Assembly (NCBI RefSeq): GCF_018916875.1
Contig: NZ_JAHLNO010000019.1
Span: forward strand, 310,001-374,000
Reading direction: 5' to 3'
Source: Virgibacillus proomii
GTDB lineage: Bacteria > Bacillota > Bacilli > Bacillales > Amphibacillaceae
Length of the DNA stretch: 64,000 nt
Part shown: in pieces, positions 9,290 to 17,779 of the stretch
How positions within the stretch are numbered: the stretch's first letter is position 1
How the letters are laid out: the number at the start of each line of letters is the position of its first letter
Program-made: the position numbers and the translations under genes
Notes under the pieces: generated by a model
What the model saw: the letters and a program-made list of their open reading frames with translations, nothing else
Database searches by the model: none
Told to the model about the DNA's origin: nothing

Positions 9290-9939
9290 TTCGCAAAAAT
9301 AAGACTTGACAGATTATTGTGTTTTAAGTATTATTAGTTGTAATATTATATAACAGAAAAAAATGAACATATCTATTTTGACGTTTTAGTAATAAAGAAA
9401 TATTTGGTACACGGAAATGCGGCAATCGAATTTAATTGGTAATCTGACTAAATTTAAAGAAAGAATTAAACCGAAACATTACCTAAATTGAACTTCTAGC
9501 TCCAAAGTGACAAAATAAAAGAAGATATGAATAGGTCGTTTTGATTTTAGAACATTTACGTCTCAATTATCTTTTATAGGGGCTGTTATTTTAATTATAT
9601 ATTTTATTTTGTCATATAGGAAAAAACAAAAAGTAATGCTATTATCGAAGCGGTTCGGTGACTTATTCCTAACTCTGACACTATCGTACCATCGATATCA
9701 GACAATCATTTAAGTTTTTAACTCATTTTTCAACTTGCACATAATTGTCTTTAACTAGAGCTCATACATCAGTATATAAACATATTTTGAGGTTAGTTTT
9801 TAGATTATAGTTAATTCAAGTTGAGTTTAATGTTAACAGTATAAATAGACTGTAATTAATTTTTGATATAATAATGAAAGCCCAATAAATAGAAGCATTG
9901 TGTATTACCCGAAAATGTTGAATTTATAATTAAATTTTT
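9290..9939. other. AT-rich gene-free stretch
   Basis: No open frame with a ribosome site, no strong hairpin and none of the dispersed elements were recognised here. The last 100 bases should contain the promoter for the riboswitch-controlled transcript. TTGATATAATAATG at about 9862-9875 holds a TATAAT-like -10 box. Confidence 0.4.
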
Positions 9940-10093
9940 TCTTATCTCGAGTCGGGGGAGGAACCTGGTCCTGTGATCCCGCAGCAACCGTTACTTGTAA
10001 CAAGGTGCTAATTCCAGCAAGCTTTTTGCTTGAAAGATGAGAAGTGTCGTATGGTTATGAATGCCTCTTCCTCATCGGAAGGGGCATTTTTTA
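9940..10093 (+). ncRNA. SAM-I (S-box) riboswitch with terminator
   Basis: The aptamer (about 9940-10047) shows the S-box landmarks in order: P1 strand CTTATC, GGGGGAGGAACCTGGTCC, GATCCCGCAGCAACC, AAGGTGCTAATTCC, then the closing AAAGATGAGAAG that pairs with CTTATC. An intrinsic terminator follows at 10060-10093 (AATGCCTCTTCC / GGAAGGGGCATT then T6). The arrangement is the transcription-terminating OFF switch: high SAM folds the aptamer and lets the terminator form. The controlled gene is the flavin monooxygenase at 10317. Confidence 0.93.
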
Positions 10094-10316
10094 GTTAGAA
10101 GCCAATTCAAAGCAGCAAAAATTTTGTGACTAAAGTTTAATCCGATGAAGTGGTTGCTTGGTTAGATCCTAGTATTAACGAGATTTTCCAGTATTTAACG
10201 TACTAGATTTAGCCAAATAGGATTATAAAACCAACTAATATGATGTGGATACTTTAATTTAAAGTTAACTAAGGGTAAATCCCTTTGAAAATATCAATTA
10301 TGGAGGAGATTAAAAG

Positions 10317-11681
10317 ATGATAAAGCAAATTCATTTAAATGGGTTTATTCAAAATTCACCATCACCACATTCTATTGGGTTATGGAAACATGACAAAGAT
10401 TTAGGAAGGAAACATAATACTTTATCGTACTGGACAGAAGTAGCGAAAATATTAGAAAAAGGAAAATTTGATGCTCTATTTATTGCCGATGTATTAGGTA
10501 CGTATAGCACGTATGAAAATACCCATCGTGCAGCAACAAAGCATGCAGTTCAACTCCCGGCACATGATCCGCTTGTACCTATTTCCGCTATGGCCGCTGT
10601 GACGAAGCACTTAGGATTTGCTGCGACTATTTCTACTACTTATGCACAGCCTTACTCATTAGCACGACAGCTTTCTACATTGGATCACTTAACAAATGGA
10701 AGGATTGCTTGGAATGTTGTGACCTCTTATTTGGAAAGTGAAGCGAAAAACCTTGGGCTTAAAGACCGCTTACCAAAAGAGCTTCGGTATCAACGAGCAG
10801 ATGAATTTTTGGAAGTGGTGTATAAGCTCTGGGAGCATAGTTGGGAGGAACACTCCGTTGTTTATGACAAGAACAATGATCAATTTGCTGATCCGAACAA
10901 AGTGCATCTTATTAATCACAAGGGTAGATATTTCAATGTTCCTGGTCCGCATTTAGTAGAGCCATCTCCGCAACGAACTCCGGTTATTTTTCAAGCTGGT
11001 GCCTCACCAAAGGGGAGGGATTTTGCTGCTACGCATGCGGAGGCAGTATTTACGAAAAATCATTCCTTAAAAGCTGTAAAAGAATACACCGTAGATTTAC
11101 GAGCGCGAGCAAAAAAGAAAGGCAGAAATCCAAAAAATATAAAGATTTTTTTAATGATACTTCCAATTGTTGGTCGAACGGAAGAAGAAGCGTATCGAAA
11201 GTATCAGCAATTGACAGAACACGTCAGTTATGAGGGAACTGCAGCTTTATTATCAGGACATACAGGAATAGATTTCTCCCAATATGATCCTGATCAATAT
11301 ATTGAAAATATGGAAACAGATGCTGTACAAGGTAATTTAGATATGTACACAAAAGATCCAAATAAGAAATGGACATTAAAAGAAGCGGTAAAAAATCATG
11401 GACTTGGTAATGGTACTGTAAAATTTATTGGGACACCTGAACAAATCGCTGATGAACTGCAAGTTTGGGCAACAGAAGGGGATGTAGATGGCTTCAATAT
11501 TGCGCAATTTTACTCCCCTGGAACTTTTTCTGAATTTGTTGATTATGTTGTACCCGTCTTACAAGAACGGGGTATTTTCAGAAGAAAATATGAAGCAGTT
11601 ACTTTAAGGGAACATTTATTTGGGAAAGGTCACGTAAATATATCGGATGAACATCCTGCCCGTAACGGTTTAACCGTTTAG
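10317..11681 (+). CDS. LLM-class FMN-dependent monooxygenase (NtaA/SnaA/DszA type)
   Basis: 454 residues, a bacterial-luciferase-like TIM barrel of the NtaA/SnaA/DszA/DmoA branch. The hallmark segments are FDALFIADVLGTY (about 49-61), YTYENTHR-like TYENTHRAA, EPLVPISAMAAVT (about 83-95), LSTLDHLTNGRIAWNVVTS (about 121-139), RADEFLEVVYKLWEHSW (about 160-176) and VIFQAGASPKGRDFAATHAEAVF (about 223-245). It needs reduced FMN from a separate reductase. Relatives cleave C-S or C-N bonds in organosulfur or chelator molecules. In Bacillus subtilis, YtnJ of this class acts in salvage of S-alkylated cysteines. Control by a SAM riboswitch argues for release of sulfur from an organic source for cysteine/methionine synthesis. 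ATG 10317 has GGAGGAG upstream. It is paired with a symporter 33 nt downstream. Confidence 0.85.
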   Translation: MIKQIHLNGFIQNSPSPHSIGLWKHDKDLGRKHNTLSYWTEVAKILEKGKFDALFIADVLGTYSTYENTHRAATKHAVQLPAHDPLVPISAMAAVTKHLGFAATISTTYAQPYSLARQLSTLDHLTNGRIAWNVVTSYLESEAKNLGLKDRLPKELRYQRADEFLEVVYKLWEHSWEEHSVVYDKNNDQFADPNKVHLINHKGRYFNVPGPHLVEPSPQRTPVIFQAGASPKGRDFAATHAEAVFTKNHSLKAVKEYTVDLRARAKKKGRNPKNIKIFLMILPIVGRTEEEAYRKYQQLTEHVSYEGTAALLSGHTGIDFSQYDPDQYIENMETDAVQGNLDMYTKDPNKKWTLKEAVKNHGLGNGTVKFIGTPEQIADELQVWATEGDVDGFNIAQFYSPGTFSEFVDYVVPVLQERGIFRRKYEAVTLREHLFGKGHVNISDEHPARNGLTV

Positions 11682-11714
11682 TACGTTCTTCTAATAAATG
11701 AGGAGGGAGAATGG

Positions 11715-13199
11715 ATGAATTCTATTATGACCTATACTTGGATTGGTTTTACTGTTTTTCTTTCCGCTATGTTTATTCTTGGCTTGGTTAGTGCAAAGAA
11801 AACAAAGAACATCCGTGATTTTGCGATCGGAAGTGGTCTTGGACCGTATGTTCTTGGACTCTCCTTTTCGGCAACCTATTTAAGTGCTGCTACTTTTCTA
11901 GGATATCCGGGATGGTCGTATGATTGGGGATTATCTAATTTATGGCTTTTTTTAGCAATCATTGGAGGAGGACCGATTGGTGTTATCATGGTCGCAAAAA
12001 AAGCGAGAAAACTCAATCAGCAACAACAATCGCTCTCTCTTCCGGATTGGCTCGGTGATTTCTACAATAGTGATATTTTACGAGTTGGTTCAGGGATTAT
12101 TTTATTATTTAATGTGTTTTATATTGCAGGCCAATTTGTCGCTGGCGCTCGTATTTTTGAATATTTGTTAGATATTCCTTATACGATGGGATTAGTAGCC
12201 ATTGCTGTTATTGTAGTGTTTTATGTATTTGCGGGTGGGGCTCTGGCCGACATTTATACTGATGCAGTACAGGCAGTAATGATGGCTTTTGGTGGAATTG
12301 CTATTTTTATTTCCGGCATTGTATTGTTTTGGCAAGGTAGTATAACAAATACGTTTCTAGGCATTACTGAAAATTTAGCTAGTCAGAATAAAAACCTTGT
12401 AAAAATCTTTAATCCGGAATCAACGCATTTTCATTCATTTATAACCGTGTTGGGGGCAATCATGATTCAGTGGGCTTTTGCCTCTGCACCTCATCTATTT
12501 AATAAAATACTCGGTCTAAAAGATGAAAAAGATTTAGGAAAAATGATTATAACCTATATACTTGCTAGCTTTTTTTCACTAGTTGTATTATTTGGCGGGT
12601 TTTATAGCCGCAGAGTCCTTGGAGATACGGTTGTAACTTCAGATGTAGCATTAATTGATTATGTTGTTTGGGCTTTTCCAGCAATTTTTGTTGCCATATT
12701 CGGTGTCGTCATATTAGCTGCTGCGATGTCCACAACAGACGGGTTATTTGTATCCATCGCAACGGTATTTAGCAATGACATCTTTTTAAAAGTATTAATT
12801 AAGCGTAAAATGATTCGTGTCGGAAAACAAAAAGCAGAGAGAATCGCATTTTGGATTAGTCGTATTACTGTTCCGGTTACTGGTTTATTTGCTTTTTTTC
12901 TTGTGATACGTCCACCTGCATACATGGGAGATATTATGTGGATTGGAATTTCTGGTGTAGCAGCTGGAACAATGGGACCAATTCTTTATGCAATCTATGG
13001 TAAGCAAAAAGCGCCGGCTCGAGCTGCGGAGGCTTCCATGTTTGCTGGTTTGTTATCTTACCTCACTCTTTCATTTGGCGGATTTATCCAAAGTACGATG
13101 CTAGCAGGATCTGTAGCAACAGTAATTGGAATAATGACGATCGCTATATTAGCTTATATACTAAAGCCGTCTGCCCAACCCGGTTATAATGAGCAGTAA
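11715..13199 (+). CDS. sodium:solute symporter family protein
   Basis: 494 residues with about 13 hydrophobic spans, a member of the SSF family (PutP/PanF/ActP relatives). Typical segments are FAIGSGLGPYVLGLSFSATYLSAATFLGYPGWSYDWG (37-73), QFVAGARIFEYLLDIPYTMG (about 140-159), GGALADIYTDAVQAVMM (about 175-191) and ILAAAMSTTDGLFVSIATVFSNDI (about 335-358). These contain the small-residue and Ser/Thr positions used for Na+ coupling. Ribosome site GAGGAGGGAG. It is probably co-transcribed with the monooxygenase under the SAM riboswitch, so the likely cargo is the organosulfur substrate or a related acid. The family alone does not define the substrate. Confidence 0.85.
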   Translation: MNSIMTYTWIGFTVFLSAMFILGLVSAKKTKNIRDFAIGSGLGPYVLGLSFSATYLSAATFLGYPGWSYDWGLSNLWLFLAIIGGGPIGVIMVAKKARKLNQQQQSLSLPDWLGDFYNSDILRVGSGIILLFNVFYIAGQFVAGARIFEYLLDIPYTMGLVAIAVIVVFYVFAGGALADIYTDAVQAVMMAFGGIAIFISGIVLFWQGSITNTFLGITENLASQNKNLVKIFNPESTHFHSFITVLGAIMIQWAFASAPHLFNKILGLKDEKDLGKMIITYILASFFSLVVLFGGFYSRRVLGDTVVTSDVALIDYVVWAFPAIFVAIFGVVILAAAMSTTDGLFVSIATVFSNDIFLKVLIKRKMIRVGKQKAERIAFWISRITVPVTGLFAFFLVIRPPAYMGDIMWIGISGVAAGTMGPILYAIYGKQKAPARAAEASMFAGLLSYLTLSFGGFIQSTMLAGSVATVIGIMTIAILAYILKPSAQPGYNEQ

Positions 13200-13240
13200 G
13201 AATGTATCTCTGAACGAAGGAAATGAATTTGACCTAACGA

Positions 13241-13394
13241 TTTATCCCGCATCTAAGGTGCCGTAAGATTTCTACGTCACGAGTTAAAGGGAATATGAAG
13301 AAGTCTTAGTAGAGATAACGGCACTTAAATGTCGATTTGTTCCACTAATATTCAATGAGAAAAATAATTATTGGATGAAGTTTCTATTCTATTT
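13241..13394 (+). repeat. dispersed element A, copy 3 (degenerate right end)
   Basis: It starts TTTATCCCGCATCTAAGGTGCCG. The first hairpin is GGTGCCGT with CTACGTCA-type variants and ACGGCAC. The second hairpin is ATTCAATGAG / ATTGGATG-like. The terminal GTTTCACTTTAT is changed to GTTTCTATTCTATT. Confidence 0.7.
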
Positions 13395-13479
13395 ACTCCA
13401 TGATTGATGTGAACGAAAGATTAGTGGGATAACTTTATGTTCAGTATATGAAGAATTCTAATTAAGAGGTGGGGAGGAA

Positions 13480-13590
13480 GTGATTCTTATTTTTGTAAAT
13501 CCGATGTTAACTATTTGGTTATATGGTGTTATTGGTTTTCAAATTATCATTGGGTTGCTGTTTTGGAAATGGTATTTTAAGAAAGAGTGA
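13480..13590 (+). CDS. small single-span membrane protein
   Basis: 36 residues from GTG 13480, with GAGGTGGGGAGG 3-8 nt upstream. The sequence is one hydrophobic helix (about 9-29) ending in a basic tail (WKWYFKKE). It contains NPMLTIWLYG near the start, which is reminiscent of the tiny accessory peptides encoded beside SSF symporters. It lies 280 nt after the symporter gene with repeat A3 in between. Role as a symporter accessory subunit is inference. It might also be a chance frame, but the ribosome site and amphipathic layout argue for a real gene. Confidence 0.5.
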   Translation: MILIFVNPMLTIWLYGVIGFQIIIGLLFWKWYFKKE

Positions 13591-13667
13591 TTAACCGAAT
13601 AAATTGTAAAATAGTTTCAAATCGAATGCGCTTAAAATGAAGATTTTATATCCAAGTAAGTTACTAT

Positions 13668-13765
13668 GTTCTTGTCTAAGAAAGGATATCCGTTTTTACA
13701 TTGTGATATTTTTGAAAAGTTTCCTCTAGCTTCAGCGCTCAGTGTCTGCTTTTTTGTTTCAGGTT
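13668..13765 (+). repeat. element C fragment (left part only)
   Basis: GTCTAAGAAAGGATATCCGTTTTTACATTGTGATATTTTTGAAAAGTTTCCTCTAGCTTCAGCGCTC-type sequence matches the left 90 bp of element C. The right half is missing. It lies just upstream of the lactonase gene and gives rise to a spurious open frame. Confidence 0.55.
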
Positions 13766-13828
13766 TACTTTTTATTGATTTACAATTAGACTTTATGTAT
13801 ACATTTCTTTCAAAAGGAAGGATACATC

Positions 13829-14866
13829 ATGAAAAAAAATTATATTGGCTATGCTGGAACCTATACTCGAAAAATAAGTAAAGGAATCTATCGGTTTGCA
13901 CTCGATCCAAAAGCACGAAAGTTGACAGCAGTTAAAGCTGTTGCTGAAGTAGGAAGTCCTACTTATTTGACAATAAGTGAGGATAATCGCTATTTGTTCT
14001 CTATTGGGCAAGATGGAGAATTAGGTGGGGTACAAGCTTATAAGATTAATGGGGAAGCTGGTGAATTGGTTAAGTTAGACGAGCAACTAACGGAAGGAAA
14101 GCCTCCATGTCACTTATCTTTCCACCAAGATAAATTAGTAACTGGTAATTATCATAAGGGAGAAGTTGGTCTATATTCTTTCACAGCTAAGGAAACATTA
14201 GAAACAGATTCCTTTATACAACATACAGGTAGTGGTCCTCATGAACGTCAAGAAAAATCGCATGTTCATTATGCAGGATTTACGCCAGACCGTAACTATG
14301 TCATTATCTGTGATTTAGGGGCGGATGAACTTGTTACGTATCGTATTGATAACAACAAACTTGTGCGTCATGAAACTCTAAAAGTAAAATCGGGAAGCGG
14401 TCCACGTCACATTGAATTTCACCCAAATGGTAAAACGGCATATGTGCTCACAGAACTAAGCTCGGAAGTGATTGTCTTCGATTATGATACGGAAAATGGA
14501 AGTTTTTCTGAAAAGCAAACAATTCTCGCCAAACCAGCGGATTTTGCAGAAACGAACGATGCCAGCGCTATTCATATTTCTTCAGATGGGAAGTTTTTAT
14601 ACACAGGAAACCGTGGTCATAATAGTATTGCATTGTTTCAAATTGATCAAAAAACCGACAAGCTTTCCTTTATCGAGTTTACAGCTACTGGCGGGGAATG
14701 GCCGCGTGATTTTGTGTTAGATCCTACAGAGTCTTTCATTATTGCAGCTAATCAGCATAGTAACAATTTAGTTTTATTTGAACGGGATCAACAGACAGGT
14801 AAGCTAACTCAGTTAGACTCTGTGGTAGAGGTTCCGGAAGTAGTCTGTGTGAAATTTTTAAATTAA
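13829..14866 (+). CDS. pgl: beta-propeller lactonase (6-phosphogluconolactonase type)
   Basis: 345 residues, the length of Bacillus YkgB-type 6-phosphogluconolactonase, which hydrolyses 6-phosphogluconolactone in the pentose phosphate pathway. Seven-bladed propeller repeats run throughout. Family landmarks are YAGTYTRKISKGIYRF (8-23), PTYLTISEDNRYLFSIGQ (44-61), GSGPHERQEKSHVHYAGFTPD (about 131-151), SGSGPRHIEFHPNGKTAYVLTELSSEV (about 189-215) and FLYTGNRGHNSIALFQI (about 252-268). It is cytoplasmic with no signal. Start: AAAGGAAGGATACATC before ATG. It stands alone, with a terminator at 14956. Related propellers can be muconate cycloisomerase-like lactonases, so the physiological lactone is inferred. 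Confidence 0.85.
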   Translation: MKKNYIGYAGTYTRKISKGIYRFALDPKARKLTAVKAVAEVGSPTYLTISEDNRYLFSIGQDGELGGVQAYKINGEAGELVKLDEQLTEGKPPCHLSFHQDKLVTGNYHKGEVGLYSFTAKETLETDSFIQHTGSGPHERQEKSHVHYAGFTPDRNYVIICDLGADELVTYRIDNNKLVRHETLKVKSGSGPRHIEFHPNGKTAYVLTELSSEVIVFDYDTENGSFSEKQTILAKPADFAETNDASAIHISSDGKFLYTGNRGHNSIALFQIDQKTDKLSFIEFTATGGEWPRDFVLDPTESFIIAANQHSNNLVLFERDQQTGKLTQLDSVVEVPEVVCVKFLN

Positions 14867-14955
14867 TATTTTGCATGAGTAAATAGAATAACGAGTTAAT
14901 TCGTAATTTATAATGGAATTAGACATCGCAAGTAGCAACAAAATTTTACTCTCTG

Positions 14956-14998
14956 AAAAGCAAGCTAATATCTCTCGCAGATAAAGGTTTGCTTTTTT
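14956..14998 (+). terminator. terminator after the lactonase gene
   Basis: AAAGCAAGC pairs with GTTTGCTTT followed by T's, about 90 nt downstream of the stop. The stem is imperfect. Confidence 0.6.
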
Positions 14999-15110
14999 GC
15001 ATGTTAAAAATGTTAGATCTATAGATTAAGTTGATACATGTATGTGCAAAAGGGTTGGAATAAATAATAGAAAAAATTCGTTCCATTACATCATTTTTAA
15101 AACGCTAGTG

Positions 15111-15168
15111 TGGAGAGCTTTATTTTATCTGTACACATCTGTGTATAGGAAAGATCTCTCCAGCTTTT
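15111..15168 (+). promoter_or_regulatory. nested hairpin in the leader of the TPP-enzyme operon
   Basis: TGGAGAG pairs with CTCTCCA and encloses a second stem TACACA / TGTGTA. The right arm is followed by GCTTTT. It lies 130-190 nt ahead of the TPP-enzyme start. It could be a weak terminator/attenuator or an mRNA-stabilising hairpin. It lacks T-box and riboswitch consensus elements. Confidence 0.4.
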
Positions 15169-15296
15169 CACATCAATTCAAGTGAAAACAGCAAGGCTGA
15201 ATCCAATAATTTGAAAAATTGGTTAAAAGATACCTGACATGTGCCGATATAAAGAAAGCTGAAGTTAATAATTCTTCTAGGAGGGATACTAAAGAG

Positions 15297-16943
15297 ATGG
15301 CAACAGTTGCAGCACATATTGTAGAAATGATTAAGGAACAAGGCTGTCAGTTTGCATTTGGAGTTCCGGGAAAGCCTATTGTACCACTTATCTTGGAAAT
15401 GGAAAAGCAGGGAATTGACTTTGTTTTAGCGCGCCATGAATGCGGTGCTGGTTATATGGCGACAGGTTATGCCATGCAAAATGATAGTCTGAGTATCGCT
15501 ATTGGTACATCTGGTCCAGGCGGAACTAATCTTATTACGGCAGCGGCACAAGCAAAGGCTTATCACGCACCGGTTTTGTTTATCACTGGTCATCCACCAT
15601 TGACGGATGCAGGTAAACCAGTTGGACAAGATTCGAGTATGTTCGGTACTGATTTAACAGAAATGTTTCGTCCGGTTACTTTGTTTAGTGCAAAGGTAGA
15701 GGATGCTAGCTTGTTAAAAAATTATGTACAGCATGCTTTAGAAAAAGCGCTGACTGGGGCAAAAGGACCTGTTCATTTGTCTATTCCACTCAATGTGCTT
15801 ATTGATAAGACAGAGTCATTCACCTTACCTTCTGAATGGAGTAACGATATTCCTGTATCAGGAAATCTAGAACAAGCTTCACAAATTTTGTATGCAGCAC
15901 AACGACCAGTTTTATTGTTAGGGAAAGGAGTTCACATAGCCAAGGCGTATCAACAGGTACTAGAGTTTGTTGAGAAATGGAACATCCCAGTCATGACAAC
16001 TCCAGGAGGTAAAGGCACATTTCCTACGAAACATAGACTGTCACTAGGTGCATATGGACTAGGCGGTACAGCAGCGGCTTCTGCTTATATGGAAGAAGGA
16101 GTCGATGTTATGGTTGTTATCGGCTCTAAGTTGAGTGATATGTCGATAGCAGGTTTGCGACCAGACCATTATCCAAAAACAATCATTCATTTTGATCCAT
16201 TTGCAGATTTTGTTGGAAAATCAATTCCAGTGGAAACTTTATTTGTTCAAGGTGATGCGAAGGTAAATCTTCATCAGTTGAATATAAATTATTTTTCCAA
16301 GCGAGAAGCACCAGATCTTCAAACATATTGGCAAAAAGAAATGCTAGAAAGAGAGAGCGAGCAAATTAAACAAGCGAATTACCAAAAAATATCTACAGCA
16401 GCAGTTATGAAATGCTTAAGAGAGGTCTTACCAGAGGAAACCATCGTATTTGGAGATGACGGGAGCCATACTTTTCATGCAATTAAGCATTTTGACATTG
16501 TGAATCCTGGTACATTCTTTTTTGACGATGTATTTGGTGCAATGGGACATGGTCTTAATTTTGCAATTGGGGCGAAAATAGCTGAACCAGAAACGCCGAT
16601 TGTAAGCTTTACAGGTGATGGCTGTATGATGATGCATGGAACAGAAATATCTACCGCCGTGAATCAACAAACTCATATGATTTTCTTTGTTTTTAATAAT
16701 GGAATGCTTGATATGGTAGATAAAGGAATGCTCTATAACTTAGGTAGGGCAGTAGGGACAAGATATACGACCGAAATGAATGCAGCAAAATTTGCTGAAT
16801 CACTAGGTGCAACTGGTTATCGTTGTACGACAATGGAAGAAGTTATTGATGCAACGAAAACGGCATTAAAGCACCCACAAACTGCGGTAATTGAAATTAT
16901 GGTAGAAAAAGAGGAAGTACCGCCTACATTAAAACGAGGGTAA
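15297..16943 (+). CDS. thiamine pyrophosphate-dependent enzyme (acetolactate-synthase-like)
   Basis: 548 residues from ATG 15297, which has TAGGAGGG upstream; an upstream in-frame ATG at 15219 lacks one. Three-domain ThDP architecture: PYR domain with the cofactor-activating Glu E48 (ARHECGAG), SGPGGTNLITA (about 72-82), a central domain (about 185-320), and a PP domain with the ThDP motif GDG (440-442) to NN (467-468). It resembles IlvB/AlsS-type synthases and benzoylformate or sulfopyruvate/phosphonopyruvate decarboxylases. No regulatory IlvN subunit gene is nearby, so it is probably not the biosynthetic acetolactate synthase. The operon partners (a carboxymuconolactone-decarboxylase-like protein, an unknown, a chemoreceptor) suggest a catabolic 2-oxo acid or related substrate. 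The specific reaction is unknown. Confidence 0.75.
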   Translation: MATVAAHIVEMIKEQGCQFAFGVPGKPIVPLILEMEKQGIDFVLARHECGAGYMATGYAMQNDSLSIAIGTSGPGGTNLITAAAQAKAYHAPVLFITGHPPLTDAGKPVGQDSSMFGTDLTEMFRPVTLFSAKVEDASLLKNYVQHALEKALTGAKGPVHLSIPLNVLIDKTESFTLPSEWSNDIPVSGNLEQASQILYAAQRPVLLLGKGVHIAKAYQQVLEFVEKWNIPVMTTPGGKGTFPTKHRLSLGAYGLGGTAAASAYMEEGVDVMVVIGSKLSDMSIAGLRPDHYPKTIIHFDPFADFVGKSIPVETLFVQGDAKVNLHQLNINYFSKREAPDLQTYWQKEMLERESEQIKQANYQKISTAAVMKCLREVLPEETIVFGDDGSHTFHAIKHFDIVNPGTFFFDDVFGAMGHGLNFAIGAKIAEPETPIVSFTGDGCMMMHGTEISTAVNQQTHMIFFVFNNGMLDMVDKGMLYNLGRAVGTRYTTEMNAAKFAESLGATGYRCTTMEEVIDATKTALKHPQTAVIEIMVEKEEVPPTLKRG

Positions 16944-16998
16944 TAAACTCTCTGAAAATCTGGATTTTTAATCAGTAATCAAGCGTTTCTAAACTTAG

Positions 16999-17394
16999 AT
17001 GGGAGAGAAGAAATTGGATAAGCAGGAACGAGGATGGAAGCAAATTGAAGAATTGGCTGGGTTAAAAGGAATAGCAGCGATGAAAGAGGTAGAAAGGTTT
17101 TCACCACGCTTAGCTAAACTTGCTTTGGAATTCGGTTATAGTGATGTTTATCAAGATGATTGTCTTGATTTGAAACAGCGTTCTTTTATAACGTTGGCGT
17201 CTTTAATTACACAAGGCGATGCAGGGAGAGGTTTACAGTATCATTTTCATGCGGCTTTACGAGTTGGAGTTAGTAAGGCTGAAATTCTTGAATTAATCAA
17301 TCATTGTAGTGCTTATGCAGGATTTCCTAAGGCGATCCATGCTTTGCATATTTTTAAAACGGTAGTAGAAGAAAAGGAGAATACAAATGGCTAA
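16999..17394 (+). CDS. carboxymuconolactone decarboxylase / AhpD-like protein
   Basis: 131 residues from ATG 16999. GGGAGAGAAG lies inside the frame, so TTG at 17014 (126 residues) may be the true start. The CMD fold is shown by FSPRLAKLALEFGYSDVYQDDCLDLKQRSFITLASLITQGDAGRGLQYHFHAALRVGVSKAEILELINHCSAYAGFP. This carries the conserved helix with H-x-x-A and the ELI...Y.G.P end. PcaC members decarboxylate gamma-carboxymuconolactone; many homologues act as peroxidase-like proteins or have no known role. There is a single Cys (C in INHCSAYAG) rather than a CxxC pair, so an AhpD-type peroxidase mechanism is unlikely. It starts 55 nt after the TPP enzyme, suggesting a decarboxylase or adaptor role in the same pathway. 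Confidence 0.75.
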   Translation: MGEKKLDKQERGWKQIEELAGLKGIAAMKEVERFSPRLAKLALEFGYSDVYQDDCLDLKQRSFITLASLITQGDAGRGLQYHFHAALRVGVSKAEILELINHCSAYAGFPKAIHALHIFKTVVEEKENTNG

Positions 17395-17767
17395 ATATGA
17401 AATAAAAGTTTATAAGGATGTTCTTTATTTTAATTATTTTGAAATGGCTGAAACTGTAGCTGAAGCTAAGGAGCATGCTGCTGAAGCAAAACGTGCTTTA
17501 CAGCAACCGGGTATTAAAAAATTTCTCAACGATAATAGTAACATTAAAGGTGTGGCTAAGCCGGAAGTTAATGAAGTATGGGGAGAATTAATGAAATGGG
17601 TAAGCAGTAATATCGAGAAAAACGCTACTGTCGCACCAAATGTAGCACTGAAAATGCAATTAAATCGCTTGTCCAGAAGTGCTGGAACATATGATACAAT
17701 TAGAGCATTTACGAACTTGCAGGAAGCCTTGGTATTTATGGATATTCCGGAATTTAAAATAGATTAA
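17387..17767 (+). CDS. uncharacterised 126-residue protein, STAS-like pattern
   Basis: The gene overlaps the preceding one by 8 nt, with GGAGAATACAA before ATG, so it is translationally coupled. No confident family was recognised. Visible features are beta-alpha alternation, two positions with charged/aromatic residues (YEIKVYKDVLYFNYFEMAE at the start), a central helix (VWGELMKWVSSNIEKNA), a strand (VAPNVALKMQLNRLSRSAG) and an ending TNLQEALVFMDIPEF. That ending recalls the final strand-helix of SpoIIAA-like STAS proteins. There is no signal peptide or membrane span. Location between a metabolic enzyme and a chemoreceptor makes it a candidate ligand- or protein-binding link between the two. 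That is inference from context. Confidence 0.6.
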   Translation: MAKYEIKVYKDVLYFNYFEMAETVAEAKEHAAEAKRALQQPGIKKFLNDNSNIKGVAKPEVNEVWGELMKWVSSNIEKNATVAPNVALKMQLNRLSRSAGTYDTIRAFTNLQEALVFMDIPEFKID

Positions 17768-17779
17768 GGATGGAGTAAT

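Noticed and set aside
15111..15168. T-box or other amino-acid leader ahead of the TPP enzyme
   Set aside because: Hairpins exist, but no T-box sequence (AGGGTGGNACCGCG-like) or specifier loop was found.
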